Origin: CAZSSM01 sp964609385
GTDB lineage: Bacteria; Planctomycetota; Planctomycetia; Isosphaerales; Isosphaeraceae
Length of the DNA: 33,355 bases
Assembly (NCBI GenBank): GCA_964609385.1
Contig: CAZSSM010000073.1
Span: forward strand, 1-33,355
Reading direction: 5' to 3'
Position numbers and translations under genes: made by a program. Below, piece after piece: positions 1 to 8,803 of this stretch. The notes beneath the pieces were generated by a model that saw only the letters and a program-made list of their open reading frames with translations, did no database searches and had not been told where the DNA came from. How positions within the stretch are numbered: position 1 is the first letter of the stretch; each line of letters begins with the position of its first letter.

Positions 1-1053
1 CGCGAGCGGATGGCGGTGCTCCGTGACGTACCGGGGATCGGACCGAAGCTGGCCGAGCGGATCGCCCTCGCGCGGGAATCGATCGACGTTGAAGGCGAAC
101 TGCAACTCTGCCAGTTGCATGGCGTAACGGTCTCCGGAAACCAACGACCTGACTACCCCGAGCCGCTCCGAGAGATCCCCGACCCGCCGACGATCCTCTA
201 TCAGCGTGGGATGTATGTGCCCAACGATGAGTTGGCCATCGCAATTGTTGGTTCACGCAAGTGTACACCGTATGGGATCCGCCAGGCCGAGCGGTTGGCC
301 ACCTCGCTGGCCCGGGTCGGCCTGACGGTCGTCTCAGGCCTGGCGCGGGGCATCGATTCGGCAGCGCACCGGGCAGCAATCCGCGCCGGGGGTCGGACCC
401 TGGCCGTGCTGGCCAACGGCTTGGCCAGTATCTACCCGCCCGAGCACCAGGATCTGGCCGTTGAGATCACTGAGGCCGGCGCGATCTTCAGCGAGATGCC
501 GATGGGTCAGGAGCCGATCGCCGGGTTCTTTCCGCAACGGAACCGGATCATCTCCGGGCTCTGCCTGGGCGTGCTGGTCATCGAGGCCACCCCGCGCAGC
601 GGCTCACTCTCGACGGCCCGCCATGCCATGGAGCAGAACCGTGAGGTCTTCGCTATGCCCGGGCCGGTCGACAGCTTGGCCAGTCGAGGGACTCACCGTC
701 TGATCCGCGACGGGGCCACGCTAGTCGAGACCGTTGATGACATCCTCGAACAGATCCGACACCGGATCGCCATGACCCCGGGCACTCCCAAAATCCCGCG
801 CAGCTCGACAACCCCTTCGGATCAAGCAAACCCTGCCGAATTGACCGAGGTGCCCGCCGAACCTCAGGTCGTCCGCGACCTCGAGCCAATGCAGAGGCTC
901 CTCTACAATTTGCTTGCCGACGGGCCGTTGCCGATCGACCACCTGGTCAACACCAGCGGCCTGACCCCGCAGCAGATCCAGACCGCCATGCTCACCCTCG
1001 AAGTGCGCCGCCTCGTCAAACGTCTGCCCGGTCCACAGTACGCCCGACTCTGA
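1..1053 (+). CDS. dprA: DNA-processing protein DprA, 5'-truncated by the window edge
   Basis: DprA binds single-stranded DNA and loads RecA during natural transformation, and is widely conserved in non-competent bacteria too. The frame is open to position 1, so the true start lies upstream; 350 residues are visible. Using the first ATG at position 10 as residue 1, a helix-hairpin-helix remnant (VPGIGPKLAERI) lies near the N-terminus. The Rossmann-type DprA core follows, with IVGSR at about residues 79-83, the SGLARGID motif at about 109-116, and the FPQRNRIISGL motif near 174-184. A C-terminal winged-helix-like segment (about 290-347) matches the extra domain seen in many DprA proteins. The gene converges on the minus-strand DUF1080 gene, 148 bases away. 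The family call is firm; only the N-terminus is missing. Confidence 0.95.
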   Translation, partial: RERMAVLRDVPGIGPKLAERIALARESIDVEGELQLCQLHGVTVSGNQRPDYPEPLREIPDPPTILYQRGMYVPNDELAIAIVGSRKCTPYGIRQAERLATSLARVGLTVVSGLARGIDSAAHRAAIRAGGRTLAVLANGLASIYPPEHQDLAVEITEAGAIFSEMPMGQEPIAGFFPQRNRIISGLCLGVLVIEATPRSGSLSTARHAMEQNREVFAMPGPVDSLASRGTHRLIRDGATLVETVDDILEQIRHRIAMTPGTPKIPRSSTTPSDQANPAELTEVPAEPQVVRDLEPMQRLLYNLLADGPLPIDHLVNTSGLTPQQIQTAMLTLEVRRLVKRLPGPQYARL

Positions 1054-1201
1054 AGGCGACGCCTGCCAACGGCTCCCTTCGATGGTTCAAATCCGGCCCC
1101 GAAACCACTGATCCGGGCGCGGGCACGCCTCAACCGGACCGAACTGATCCGTTCAGGAAGCTCGACGAACCGAGGAGGGGATCGAGGTTCGGAATCCGGA
1201 G

Positions 1202-2170
1202 TCAGTCGAGTTCGCGGATCTGGAGATCCTTGAACTGAATCTCCATCGGGCCACCGGAGTGGACCTGGAGGGCGATCCGGCCCTCGCGGGCGATCTCGGA
1301 ATCCTCTTCCTCGTACTCGAAGGCCGTCACCCCGTTGACTCGAAGGGTGAGTGAGGCGCCGTTCGCGGTCAGTTCGTAAGTGTTCCAGCCGCTCGTGTCC
1401 AGGCTGTCGAGAGCCTCCTGTGAGGGACGGATCAACACACGGTTGCGCCTCGATTCATCGTATAAGCAGCTCCAGTAGCCCTCGCCGATATCGGCCTGGT
1501 ATCCGCTCATTTCATGACCGAGCACACGGATGCTCCGGAACTGCACGCCGCTGTTGCCCTCGCCGCCGACGAGCCGGAACTGGAAGCGGAGCACGAAGTC
1601 TTTGAAAATCTCGCGGGTGGCCAGGAACTGGTTCTTGGCGATCCCGGGAGAACGACCGACGATCATGCCGTCCTCGACGATCCAGAGGCCGTCCTCTTGG
1701 CCTTCCCAACCACTCAGGTCTCGGCCGTTGAACAGGGGACGAAACCCATTCTCCTGAGCTTCGAACGTCGGTTCGGGACCCGCATCGCCGTTGAAGCGAA
1801 ACGTGACGATCCCGATTCGTTGGCAAAGCTCGACCAGTTCGACGACGCGCTGGTAGGAGGTCTGCGCCTCGGCTCGAAGGATCACGCCGCGGGTCTCGTC
1901 GCGTCGATGGGCCTCGGTCAATCGAGCGCTGAGGGAAGACCGATCCAACGGGTCGGTCTCATCGTCCCAACGCACGTCGCCGGACGCATCGAGACTCAAT
2001 TCGATCGCCTTGGCCGAGGGGTTGTCAGGCGACTGAGTCGATAGGTCCTGCGGTGCGGCCGATGCAACCTCCGAGCCCCGCGCCGAGTTCAGAGCCTCGA
2101 CCGCAGCGACATCGGAGTGGGCGACCATCAAGAGGCTCGACAAAACACAGAAGGACAAGGCTCGGCTCAT
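1202..2170 (-). CDS. Secreted ExbD-like periplasmic domain fused to a DUF1080 (3-keto-disaccharide hydrolase) domain
   Basis: This 322-residue protein has a signal-peptide-like start (SRALSFCVLSSLLMVAHS; cleavage probably near residue 23). Residues about 55-128 look like the periplasmic domain of ExbD/TolR: a beta strand with AIELSLDASGDV, a helix with SSLSARLTEA, the strand RGVILRAEAQTSYQRVVEL and then GIVTFRF. Residues about 142-321 match DUF1080/3-keto-disaccharide hydrolase: FRPLFNGRDLSGWEG, a GNSGVQFRS strand, SGYQADIGEGYWSCLYDES, GWNTYEL, and a final strand IQFKDLQIREL. DUF1080 members are concanavalin-like beta-sandwich proteins abundant in planctomycetes, and some hydrolyse 3-keto-sugars. 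The membrane helix needed for ExbD motor function is replaced by the signal peptide, so an energy-transducing role is unlikely. GGAG lies 7 bases before the ATG (2178-2181). The gene is divergent from the HAD gene. The DUF1080 part is firm; the ExbD part is read from pattern only. Confidence 0.85.
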   Translation of the reverse strand: MSRALSFCVLSSLLMVAHSDVAAVEALNSARGSEVASAAPQDLSTQSPDNPSAKAIELSLDASGDVRWDDETDPLDRSSLSARLTEAHRRDETRGVILRAEAQTSYQRVVELVELCQRIGIVTFRFNGDAGPEPTFEAQENGFRPLFNGRDLSGWEGQEDGLWIVEDGMIVGRSPGIAKNQFLATREIFKDFVLRFQFRLVGGEGNSGVQFRSIRVLGHEMSGYQADIGEGYWSCLYDESRRNRVLIRPSQEALDSLDTSGWNTYELTANGASLTLRVNGVTAFEYEEEDSEIAREGRIALQVHSGGPMEIQFKDLQIRELD

Positions 2171-2384
2171 CGTGGGTCTCCGTTGGTGGGGGAGGATCGC
2201 TGTTCGATCGCGAGGGGGATCGGTCCCTCGGCCTGACGATCAAGGGCAACGCCGACTTGGTCACGCCAGGCCGATCCCTTACGATAAACCGCTGAGCGAA
2301 CCGGGGCGAGATGTTGAAGGTCCCGTCGCGTGGGCCTTAGGACGATCTGGTTACCGTTCGGACGCTTTCGCGGAGGTCATCGCT
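2171..2384. promoter_or_regulatory. Divergent intergenic region between the DUF1080 and NagD-like genes
   Basis: Both flanking genes start from this 214-base interval, so it must hold promoters for each direction. I see no convincing -35/-10 pair. The clear signals are the ribosome binding sites: GGAG for the minus-strand gene (complement of 2178-2181) and GGAGG at 2372-2376 for the plus-strand gene. Confidence 0.4.
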
Positions 2385-3158
2385 ATGGCGGTCAGTTTCG
2401 TCATCGACATGGACGGTGTGGTCTATCATGGTGACCGCCTGATCCCCGGCGCAAGGGTCTTTGTCGATCGGCTCCGCGAGCGTGCCCTCAACTTCGTCTT
2501 CCTGACCAACAACAGCCAATGGACCCCCCGCGACCTCAGTCACCGCCTGGAGTCGATGGGTATCGAGGTCGACGAGTCGCATTTCCACACTTCGGCTTTG
2601 GCCACCGCCGACTTTCTCAATAAGCAGACCCCCGGTGGCTCGGCCTACGTCATCGGCGGCGCCGGCCTGACCCACGCCCTCTACGATGTCGGCTACACCC
2701 TGACCGAGAAGAATCCCGATTACGTCGTACTGGGCGACACCCGGAGTTACGACTACGAGAAGATCGAGCGGGCCGTCCGCCTGATCGAGAAAGGCGCCAA
2801 GTTCGTTGCTACCAACCTCGACCTGACCGGGCCGTCGGAGCAGGGGACCCAGCCTGCCTGCGGCGCCCTGGCCGCACCCATCGAACTGGCCACCGGACGC
2901 AAACCCTACTTTATCGGCAAGCCGAACCCGTTCATGATGCGGACCGCCCTCCGCAAGCTCGAGGCCCACTCGGCCGATTCGTTCATGATCGGCGACCGGA
3001 TGGACACCGACGTCATTGCCGGGCTGGAGGCCGGAATGCGGACCATCCTTGTCCTCTCCGGCGTCAGCAAGTCGGAGACCATCGAACAATTTCCCTATCG
3101 TCCCAACTACGTCTTCGACGATGTCGGACAGATTCCGCTCGACGAGATCGCCTCCTGA
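2385..3158 (+). CDS. HAD superfamily phosphatase, NagD / class IIA type
   Basis: This is a 257-residue hydrolase of the NagD-like HAD-IIA family, which dephosphorylates small phosphorylated metabolites in the cytoplasm; the substrate cannot be read from sequence. Motif I is DMDGVVYHGD at residues 7-16, whose first Asp is the expected nucleophile. Motif II is the TNNSQ segment near residue 43. A C2-type cap lies between about residues 75 and 180, containing GDTRSYDYEKI and TNLDLTGPSEQG. A conserved lysine sits in FIGKPNPFM, and motif IV is GDRMDTDVIAGLEAGM near residue 204. The frame is open further upstream to 2172, but I chose ATG 2385 because GGAGG (2372-2376) precedes it by 8 bases and the DMDGV motif then falls at the usual distance from the N-terminus. 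Length matches the family. Confidence 0.92.
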   Translation: MAVSFVIDMDGVVYHGDRLIPGARVFVDRLRERALNFVFLTNNSQWTPRDLSHRLESMGIEVDESHFHTSALATADFLNKQTPGGSAYVIGGAGLTHALYDVGYTLTEKNPDYVVLGDTRSYDYEKIERAVRLIEKGAKFVATNLDLTGPSEQGTQPACGALAAPIELATGRKPYFIGKPNPFMMRTALRKLEAHSADSFMIGDRMDTDVIAGLEAGMRTILVLSGVSKSETIEQFPYRPNYVFDDVGQIPLDEIAS

Positions 3159-3629
3159 TCCGCCGCAATCCTCTGCTCAACATCTTCACATACCACTTCA
3201 TTTATACATCCTATCTCTAAACCCGACAGCAGAACATCACGACACCGATCAAATCTTTGGCGTGATGTCTCCATTCTCATGACTTCGAACGGGTTGGAAT
3301 GCGTCACGGACGCTTCAGGGTCGGCTCGTCGCAATAGCGATCGCCGGAGTTGAACGGTCCGGATTCGCGCCATGGGCGTCCTTGAAAAATCACGAGACGT
3401 GGTCGCGCATCCGTTCTAGGTTGCAAGCGAGACATCCCGCAGATCCGCATCGCGACGGTTCTGTCCGGAGTCGTCATGCCTGAAACAGTTAGTAATGCGT
3501 CTGAGTGATAACACGACCTTTGGGCAACCCGACGATGTGTCTGTTCCGAATGGGCTGTCCCTCGGTGCCCTCACAACCTGCTCGGCAAGCCTAAAGCCCT
3601 GTCACCTTGAGTGACCTGGAGTATCGACC
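3159..3629. other. Intergenic region, no gene seen
   Basis: These 471 bases are less GC-rich than the flanking genes and contain short frames only. A hairpin near the left end (3234-3268) could end the HAD transcript. Close to the right end, a small inverted repeat (GTCAC at 3601-3605, GTGAC at 3611-3615) sits directly before the GGAG ribosome binding site of the next gene (3618-3621). I recognise no promoter or RNA gene. Confidence 0.4.
3234..3268 (+). terminator. Possible terminator hairpin after the NagD-like gene
   Basis: The arms ACATCACG (3234-3241) and CGTGATGT (3261-3268) are perfectly complementary over 8 bases with a 19-base loop. The hairpin lies 76 bases after the HAD stop codon. 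No T tract follows, so this is not a textbook intrinsic terminator. Confidence 0.3.
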
Positions 3630-6600
3630 GTGACGATCCGTGTCCAGGGCCGGACGGGAACGCGCCCGGCCCCCGCCTTTCGACCCTCGGTGCCCCACGA
3701 TTGGGCGCTGGAGGGACGCATCCTGTTGACCTCGGCGGTTGTGGATCTCGGCAATCTGAACCAACTCCGACCCGCCTGGCACGGTTCGGAGCCAACCGAC
3801 TTCGTCGCACTGGGCAGCTCGACGCTATTCCTGGCCGACGACGGGATCCACGGCCGCGAACTCTGGATCGACGACGGCACGGGGGATGCGCCACGCCTGG
3901 TGCTCGACCTCGCACCAGGTACGGCCAGTTCCTTCGACGAGGTCTACGTCGTCGGCCCGCGTCTAGTCTCCAACGGGTCCTGGGCCGCCTTCGTTCTCAA
4001 CGACAACGACTACGGCCGCGAACTCTGGGTCACCGACGGCACCGCCGAGGGAACCCGACGCGTCGGGGACATCGCCCCGGGAGACGCCTCGTCCGATCCG
4101 CGCGACCTGACCTTCCTCGGATCGACCCTCTACTTCACTGCGTTCCAGACCGAGACCGGCCGCGAACTCTGGCGGCTCGACGATCCGGAGGCGAGCCCCC
4201 GTCTGGTCCTCGATATCCAGCCCGGCCCGACCAGCTCGGATCCGCTCGAGCTAACACCCGTCGGCGATCGCCTGGCCTTCAGCGCCGAGACCGAAGCGTT
4301 CGGCCGCGAACTCTGGCAGACCGAAGGCGAAGACGACTCGACCCGACAAGTCCACGATGCACGGCCGGGCGTCGAGGGGTCTGATCCTCGATCGTTGACA
4401 GCTCTCAACGATCGGCAGGTCGCCTGGGTCGGCGACGACGGCATTCACGGCCGCGAACTCTGGCGGTCCGGCCTGTTGGCGGATGTCGGCCGGCTCTGGG
4501 CCGACCTCAATCCAGGACCCGCTTCTTCCTGGCCTGACGAATTGACCCCCTTCCAAGGGGCATTGCTCGTCACGGCCGACGACGGCGTGACCGGAACCGA
4601 ACTCTGGCGGTTCGAAAGCCCCCATGACCCGCCCGAACTCGTCCTCGACATCGATCCCGTTTCGGGGTCGTGGCCCCGCCAACTGACCGTCGCGTCGAAC
4701 GCGGTCTACTTCGCAGCGCGCGATTCGGAGGGCGGCGACGAACTCTGGGTCACCGACGGGACCGCTGAGGGGACCCGACGCCTCCACGATCTGGAGCCTG
4801 GGCCGATCGGCTCGATCCCCAACGACCTGATCGTTGTCGGCGATCACCTCTACTGGACTACGCTCGCATTGACCGGTCGCGACCTCTGGTCGCTCGATCT
4901 GAGCCGCACGGATCCGAGCCCGCGACGGGTCTATGACGCGTCGGCCAACGGCTCGACCTGGTCGACACCGACCCATTTCCGAGGCATCGGCGAGGTCTTG
5001 CACTTCAGCGCTCCCTCGCCCGGCGGCACCGAGATGTGGACCAGCCTCGGATCACCCGAATCGACGGCGATCCGAGCGGACTTGACGGCCCTGACCCTCG
5101 GCTCGGACCCAACCGAGTTCGTCGGCCTCAACCATCAGGTCTTCTTCGTGGCCACCGACGCGATTCACGGTCGCGAACTCTGGGTCACCGACGGCTCGGA
5201 CGAGGGGACGCGTCTGGTGGCTGATCTGACCCCTGGTATCAATGAGACCGGGGTCCCCTGGAGTTCCTCGCCGGCCGACCTGACCGTTTACGGCGATCGT
5301 GTCTTCTTCCGAGCCTGGTCGCCGGCGTACGGCGACGAACTCTGGGCCAGCGACGGCACGGCTGACGGGACCTTCCTGGTGACCGACCTGGCTGTCGGAT
5401 CCGACGAGCAAGGGCGACCACGGAGTTCGTCGCCAGCCGATCTGACAATCATGGGCGGTGCGCTCTACTTCTCGGCCGAGGTCCCGGGCCTTGGTCGCGA
5501 ACTGTTCCGGACCAATGGAACGGCGCAGAAAACCTGGATGGTCGCAGAGATCAACGAGGGTCCCGCCAGCGCAGACCTCCGCGAACTGACTCGAGTCGGC
5601 GAGCAACTCTTCTTCTTGGCCGACGACGGAATCCACGGCCGCGAACTCTGGGTCAGTGACGGAACCGAGGCGGGAACCCGACTGGTCCGTGACATCCGAC
5701 CCGGCTCGACACGTGGCCGAGCCATCGACCTGACCCGTCACGGCAATCGGCTCGCCTTCGTGGCCGACGACGGGGTCCACGGCCGCGAACTCTGGGTCAG
5801 TGACGGAACCGAGGCGGGAACCGCTATGGTCATCGACCTCAATCCGGGACCCGGCGCGGGTCTGCAAGTTCAGTCGGCCAACTCGGCGTCGTCCGGGGCC
5901 TTGCCTTCGCTGCTGAGTGTCGATGGAATGCTGTTCCTGATCGGCAACGATGGCACCTCGGGCCGCGAGCTGTATGTCAGCGACCTGACGGCCAACGGAA
6001 CCCGGCTGGTCTTAGACATCGCCGAGGGTTCGACCGGCTCGCAGGTTGGCGGCCTCACAGCGTACCGCGACGGCATCATCTTCGGCGCCAACGACGGGAT
6101 CCATGGCCATGAGCCATGGTACTCCGACGGCACCGCCGAGGGGACCGGGATGATCCTCGACATCCGTCCTGGACCCGTAGGCAGCTTCAATGATGACGAA
6201 TACGGCGGCGGCGTAATCGGAGTCCGTCGCGGCCAAGCCTTCTTTACCGCCGACGATGGGGTGCATGGTCGCGAACTCTGGGTCACCAACGGAGACTCCG
6301 ACGGCACCGAGATGTTGGCCGACCTCAACCCAGGCCCGGGGGACGCTTTCGCCAACTCGTTAGAGGCTGGTCTGGTCCGATACGACGGGTTCGTCTTGGT
6401 CGCGGCGGCCACGACCGAGTCGGGCAACGAACCCTGGATCATCGCACGCGATTCCTCGTTCCTCGTCGATGTCCAAACGGTCGATGCGGGCGATAGAACC
6501 ACGCCTATCGATCAACTCCGTCTTACCTTCAGCGCCCCAATGGTCGGCTTTCAACGCGACGACCTCCTGCTGACCCACTATGGGCAGCCGGTCGACCTGA

Positions 6601-8723
6601 CTGGGGCCACCCTCACCCCAGAGACCGAGACAACCTGGATCCTCGGAAATCTGACCGATCTCAACGCGGACGGCGGCGCATATCGCTTGAGCGTCCAGGC
6701 GATCCGGACGGGGATCTCCGATGGCTCGACGCTGCTCCGCCAGAGCAGCGGCTTCGCCTGGTCGCGTCCGATCACCGCCCAAGTCGAGCGGACCGTCGGG
6801 CCAGCCCTGCGTGGGCAGCCAACAGCGTTCCGTCTGGCCACCAGTGCTGGGGTCGCTGGAGCGACCTTCCGATGGACCGTCGATTGGCGGGGTGACGGGG
6901 CGATCGTCGAAACCTTCCACGCCCCAGAGGGAAGTTTGGCCACACACGTCTACGACGAGCCAGGTCTCTATCAGCCGACGTTCCGCCTTGTCGACGCGCT
7001 TGGTCAGGCCTCGGAGGCACAGAATATCGACGTCGAGGTCGGGTCGGTTGGTCTCGTCGACGGCGAGTTGCAAATTAATGGGACCAATCTCGATGACACG
7101 ATCGAGGTGACGGCCGTCGACAACGACCATATCGAGGTGACTTTTGACGGCGTCTCGGCCGGCCAGTTCGCCCGACCCGATCGGATCGTGGCCTTCGGCC
7201 GGGGTGGAGCCGACCGGATCGATGCCTGGTTGCTGATGGGTATTCCGCTCCGCTTCGAGGGCGGGTCCGGCGACGACACACTGATCGGTTTCGATGCCGA
7301 TGACACGCTCGACGGCGGGTCCGGCGATGATCTCTTGATCGGCGGGCCGGGCAGCGATCGGATCGACGGCCAAAGCGGCGACGATACGATCGAAGGACGC
7401 GACGGCCCCGACAGGATCGAGGGAGGCGATGGAGACGACCTGATCTTCGGGCAATCCGGAACCGATTGGCTCTTCGGTGAGAATGGTGCAGACCGGCTCT
7501 ATGGCGGGCCGGGAGCCGATACGCTCGACGCGGGGGCCGGCCACGACCAATCCTTTGGCGGCGAGGGTGGTGACCTTCTGGAAGACGGCCCCGGCAATGA
7601 CCTCCAAGGCGGTGAGCGCGGTCATGACTTGCTGATGTCGAGGGACGGAAACGACTCCCTCTACGGCGGCGCCGGCGGCGACCGAATCCTCCTGGACCAT
7701 CCCCTCGAGGGCGCCCGGTATTGGGATGTTGTCCTGGTCGTCGGCGGCGAGGGCGGGCTGGCGAACTCGAATACGCTGGAACTGGTTGGGATGCCCGACG
7801 AGCTGGCCTTCAACCGCCCCGATCGGATCACGGCAAGAACCGACGGGGGATCGGCAGGCTCGGAGCTGGTCCTCGAACACGTCTCGACTGTCTTCGGGCT
7901 CCTTGAGGAGCACGTCCTGGTCCACGCCTCAGAGATCGAACGCTTGGCCATCAGGACGGGTCGCGGCGACGATGTGATCGACCTCTCCGCATTGCCGGAA
8001 ACCTTGGAGATCGAAACGGTCGTCAAAGGGGGCGATAACAACGACGTCTTGATCGGTTCACCCGGCCTCGACTCGCTCTGGGGTCAAGGAGGAGCGGATC
8101 GTCTGGAAGGCATTGCCGGCGACGACGACCTCCAGGGCGGGCCCGGAGCCGATACCCTCGATGGCGGTGACGGTCATGACCAACTCGACGGGAACCGCGA
8201 TGACGACATCTTGGATGGAGGTCGGGGTAACGACATCTTGAAAGGGGGTGAAGGCAACGACGTCGTCTCGGGAAAAGAGGGCCACGACCGGCTCTTCGGC
8301 AACGCCGGCAACGACCGCCTTAGAGGCGGGGCTGGCCTGGACGAAGTCCGGGGCGGCTTCGGCGACGACACGCTGGAGGGGAGCCTCGACCTCGACGACC
8401 TCGATGGTGACGACGGTCTCGATAAGTTTCTCGTCCGTGGTACTGAAGACGCGGATCGCCTCAGCCTGGATCGCGGCAATGATGGCGAAGTGACCCTTCG
8501 CCGCGGACCCAATGTCGGTCAGGCCGAGGGGGGCAATCTCTCGATCGATTCGCGGCTCTGGGTCGACGCGCAGGACGTCATCCTGCTGCTAGCCCTGGGC
8601 GGCGACGACTGGATTACAATCGACAACGATCTGGCCGTCGGGGGAACGATCGACGGCGGCTTGGGTCGGGATCTCGCCGAAGCTCCCGAAATCTGGGAAC
8701 GTTGGGATACGGAGGGCGAGTAA
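3630..8723 (+). CDS. Giant LEPR-XLL surface protein with ELWxxDGT repeats, PKD-like domain and RTX repeats
   Basis: This 1697-residue protein is probably exported and bound to or released from the cell surface. Residues 27-33 (LEGRILL) match the LEPR-XLL N-terminal motif of large planctomycete repeat proteins; there is no ordinary hydrophobic signal peptide. From about residue 60 to 940 run some 17 copies of a repeat of about 48 residues with the core HGRELWVTDGTxxGT, followed by a DLxPG turn and LT. This pattern fits a beta-propeller or beta-solenoid. Residues about 950-1040 look like an Ig-like domain (LRLTFSAPMVGFQRDDLLL). Residues about 1055-1150 look PKD-like (FRWTVDWRGDG, HVYDEPGLYQPTFRLVD). 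Two blocks of RTX nonapeptides (GGxGxDxLxG) at about 1210-1353 and 1468-1597 should bind calcium. Start is GTG 3630, with GGAG 8 bases upstream. It converges on the ATPase gene, 52 bases away. Confidence 0.9.
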   Translation: MTIRVQGRTGTRPAPAFRPSVPHDWALEGRILLTSAVVDLGNLNQLRPAWHGSEPTDFVALGSSTLFLADDGIHGRELWIDDGTGDAPRLVLDLAPGTASSFDEVYVVGPRLVSNGSWAAFVLNDNDYGRELWVTDGTAEGTRRVGDIAPGDASSDPRDLTFLGSTLYFTAFQTETGRELWRLDDPEASPRLVLDIQPGPTSSDPLELTPVGDRLAFSAETEAFGRELWQTEGEDDSTRQVHDARPGVEGSDPRSLTALNDRQVAWVGDDGIHGRELWRSGLLADVGRLWADLNPGPASSWPDELTPFQGALLVTADDGVTGTELWRFESPHDPPELVLDIDPVSGSWPRQLTVASNAVYFAARDSEGGDELWVTDGTAEGTRRLHDLEPGPIGSIPNDLIVVGDHLYWTTLALTGRDLWSLDLSRTDPSPRRVYDASANGSTWSTPTHFRGIGEVLHFSAPSPGGTEMWTSLGSPESTAIRADLTALTLGSDPTEFVGLNHQVFFVATDAIHGRELWVTDGSDEGTRLVADLTPGINETGVPWSSSPADLTVYGDRVFFRAWSPAYGDELWASDGTADGTFLVTDLAVGSDEQGRPRSSSPADLTIMGGALYFSAEVPGLGRELFRTNGTAQKTWMVAEINEGPASADLRELTRVGEQLFFLADDGIHGRELWVSDGTEAGTRLVRDIRPGSTRGRAIDLTRHGNRLAFVADDGVHGRELWVSDGTEAGTAMVIDLNPGPGAGLQVQSANSASSGALPSLLSVDGMLFLIGNDGTSGRELYVSDLTANGTRLVLDIAEGSTGSQVGGLTAYRDGIIFGANDGIHGHEPWYSDGTAEGTGMILDIRPGPVGSFNDDEYGGGVIGVRRGQAFFTADDGVHGRELWVTNGDSDGTEMLADLNPGPGDAFANSLEAGLVRYDGFVLVAAATTESGNEPWIIARDSSFLVDVQTVDAGDRTTPIDQLRLTFSAPMVGFQRDDLLLTHYGQPVDLTGATLTPETETTWILGNLTDLNADGGAYRLSVQAIRTGISDGSTLLRQSSGFAWSRPITAQVERTVGPALRGQPTAFRLATSAGVAGATFRWTVDWRGDGAIVETFHAPEGSLATHVYDEPGLYQPTFRLVDALGQASEAQNIDVEVGSVGLVDGELQINGTNLDDTIEVTAVDNDHIEVTFDGVSAGQFARPDRIVAFGRGGADRIDAWLLMGIPLRFEGGSGDDTLIGFDADDTLDGGSGDDLLIGGPGSDRIDGQSGDDTIEGRDGPDRIEGGDGDDLIFGQSGTDWLFGENGADRLYGGPGADTLDAGAGHDQSFGGEGGDLLEDGPGNDLQGGERGHDLLMSRDGNDSLYGGAGGDRILLDHPLEGARYWDVVLVVGGEGGLANSNTLELVGMPDELAFNRPDRITARTDGGSAGSELVLEHVSTVFGLLEEHVLVHASEIERLAIRTGRGDDVIDLSALPETLEIETVVKGGDNNDVLIGSPGLDSLWGQGGADRLEGIAGDDDLQGGPGADTLDGGDGHDQLDGNRDDDILDGGRGNDILKGGEGNDVVSGKEGHDRLFGNAGNDRLRGGAGLDEVRGGFGDDTLEGSLDLDDLDGDDGLDKFLVRGTEDADRLSLDRGNDGEVTLRRGPNVGQAEGGNLSIDSRLWVDAQDVILLLALGGDDWITIDNDLAVGGTIDGGLGRDLAEAPEIWERWDTEGE
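3840..6450 (+). repeat. Tandem repeats coding for about 17 ELWxxDGT units
   Basis: The motif GRELW or a close variant recurs about every 140-150 bases, starting near 3853 and fading near 6430. Later copies degrade (GHEPW, GNEPW). Most copies have diverged at the DNA level, but two neighbouring ones are nearly identical; see 5632-5822. Confidence 0.85.
5632..5822 (+). repeat. Near-identical direct repeat, 144-base period, within the ELW array
   Basis: Bases 5632-5678 and 5776-5822 are identical over 47 bases and start exactly 144 bases (48 codons) apart, one repeat unit. Other units in the array are much more diverged, so this pair looks like a recent in-frame duplication or gene conversion. 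Confidence 0.8.
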
Positions 8724-8770
8724 TCCCTCGCCTGGGAGAAGAACGTTTTACGTGGATCGAGGAAATGTTG

Positions 8771-8803
8771 GCCGATCAAGCTGGAGCACTTGGCTTGATC
8801 GGC
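8771..8803. terminator. Perfect 11-bp hairpin between two convergent genes
   Basis: GCCGATCAAGC (8771-8781) and GCTTGATCGGC (8793-8803) pair perfectly around an 11-base loop. The hairpin lies 47 bases after the stop of the giant surface protein and overlaps the last codons and stop (8776-8778) of the minus-strand ATPase gene. It could stop transcription from both sides. There is no T tract on either strand. Confidence 0.5.

Noticed and set aside
1084..1094. GGTTCAAATCC, resembling a tRNA T-loop
   Set aside because: The flanking bases do not form a T-stem, and no acceptor, D or anticodon stems can be drawn around it.
2172..2384. An N-terminal extension of 71 residues on the HAD phosphatase
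   Set aside because: The extension is Arg/Gly-rich non-family sequence, and a strong ribosome binding site sits right before the internal ATG at 2385.
6360..7925. A 521-codon open frame on the minus strand inside the giant surface protein gene
   Set aside because: It is a shadow of the plus-strand RTX repeats, whose GGxGxDxLxG pattern leaves the opposite strand open. It has no motifs and no ribosome binding site.
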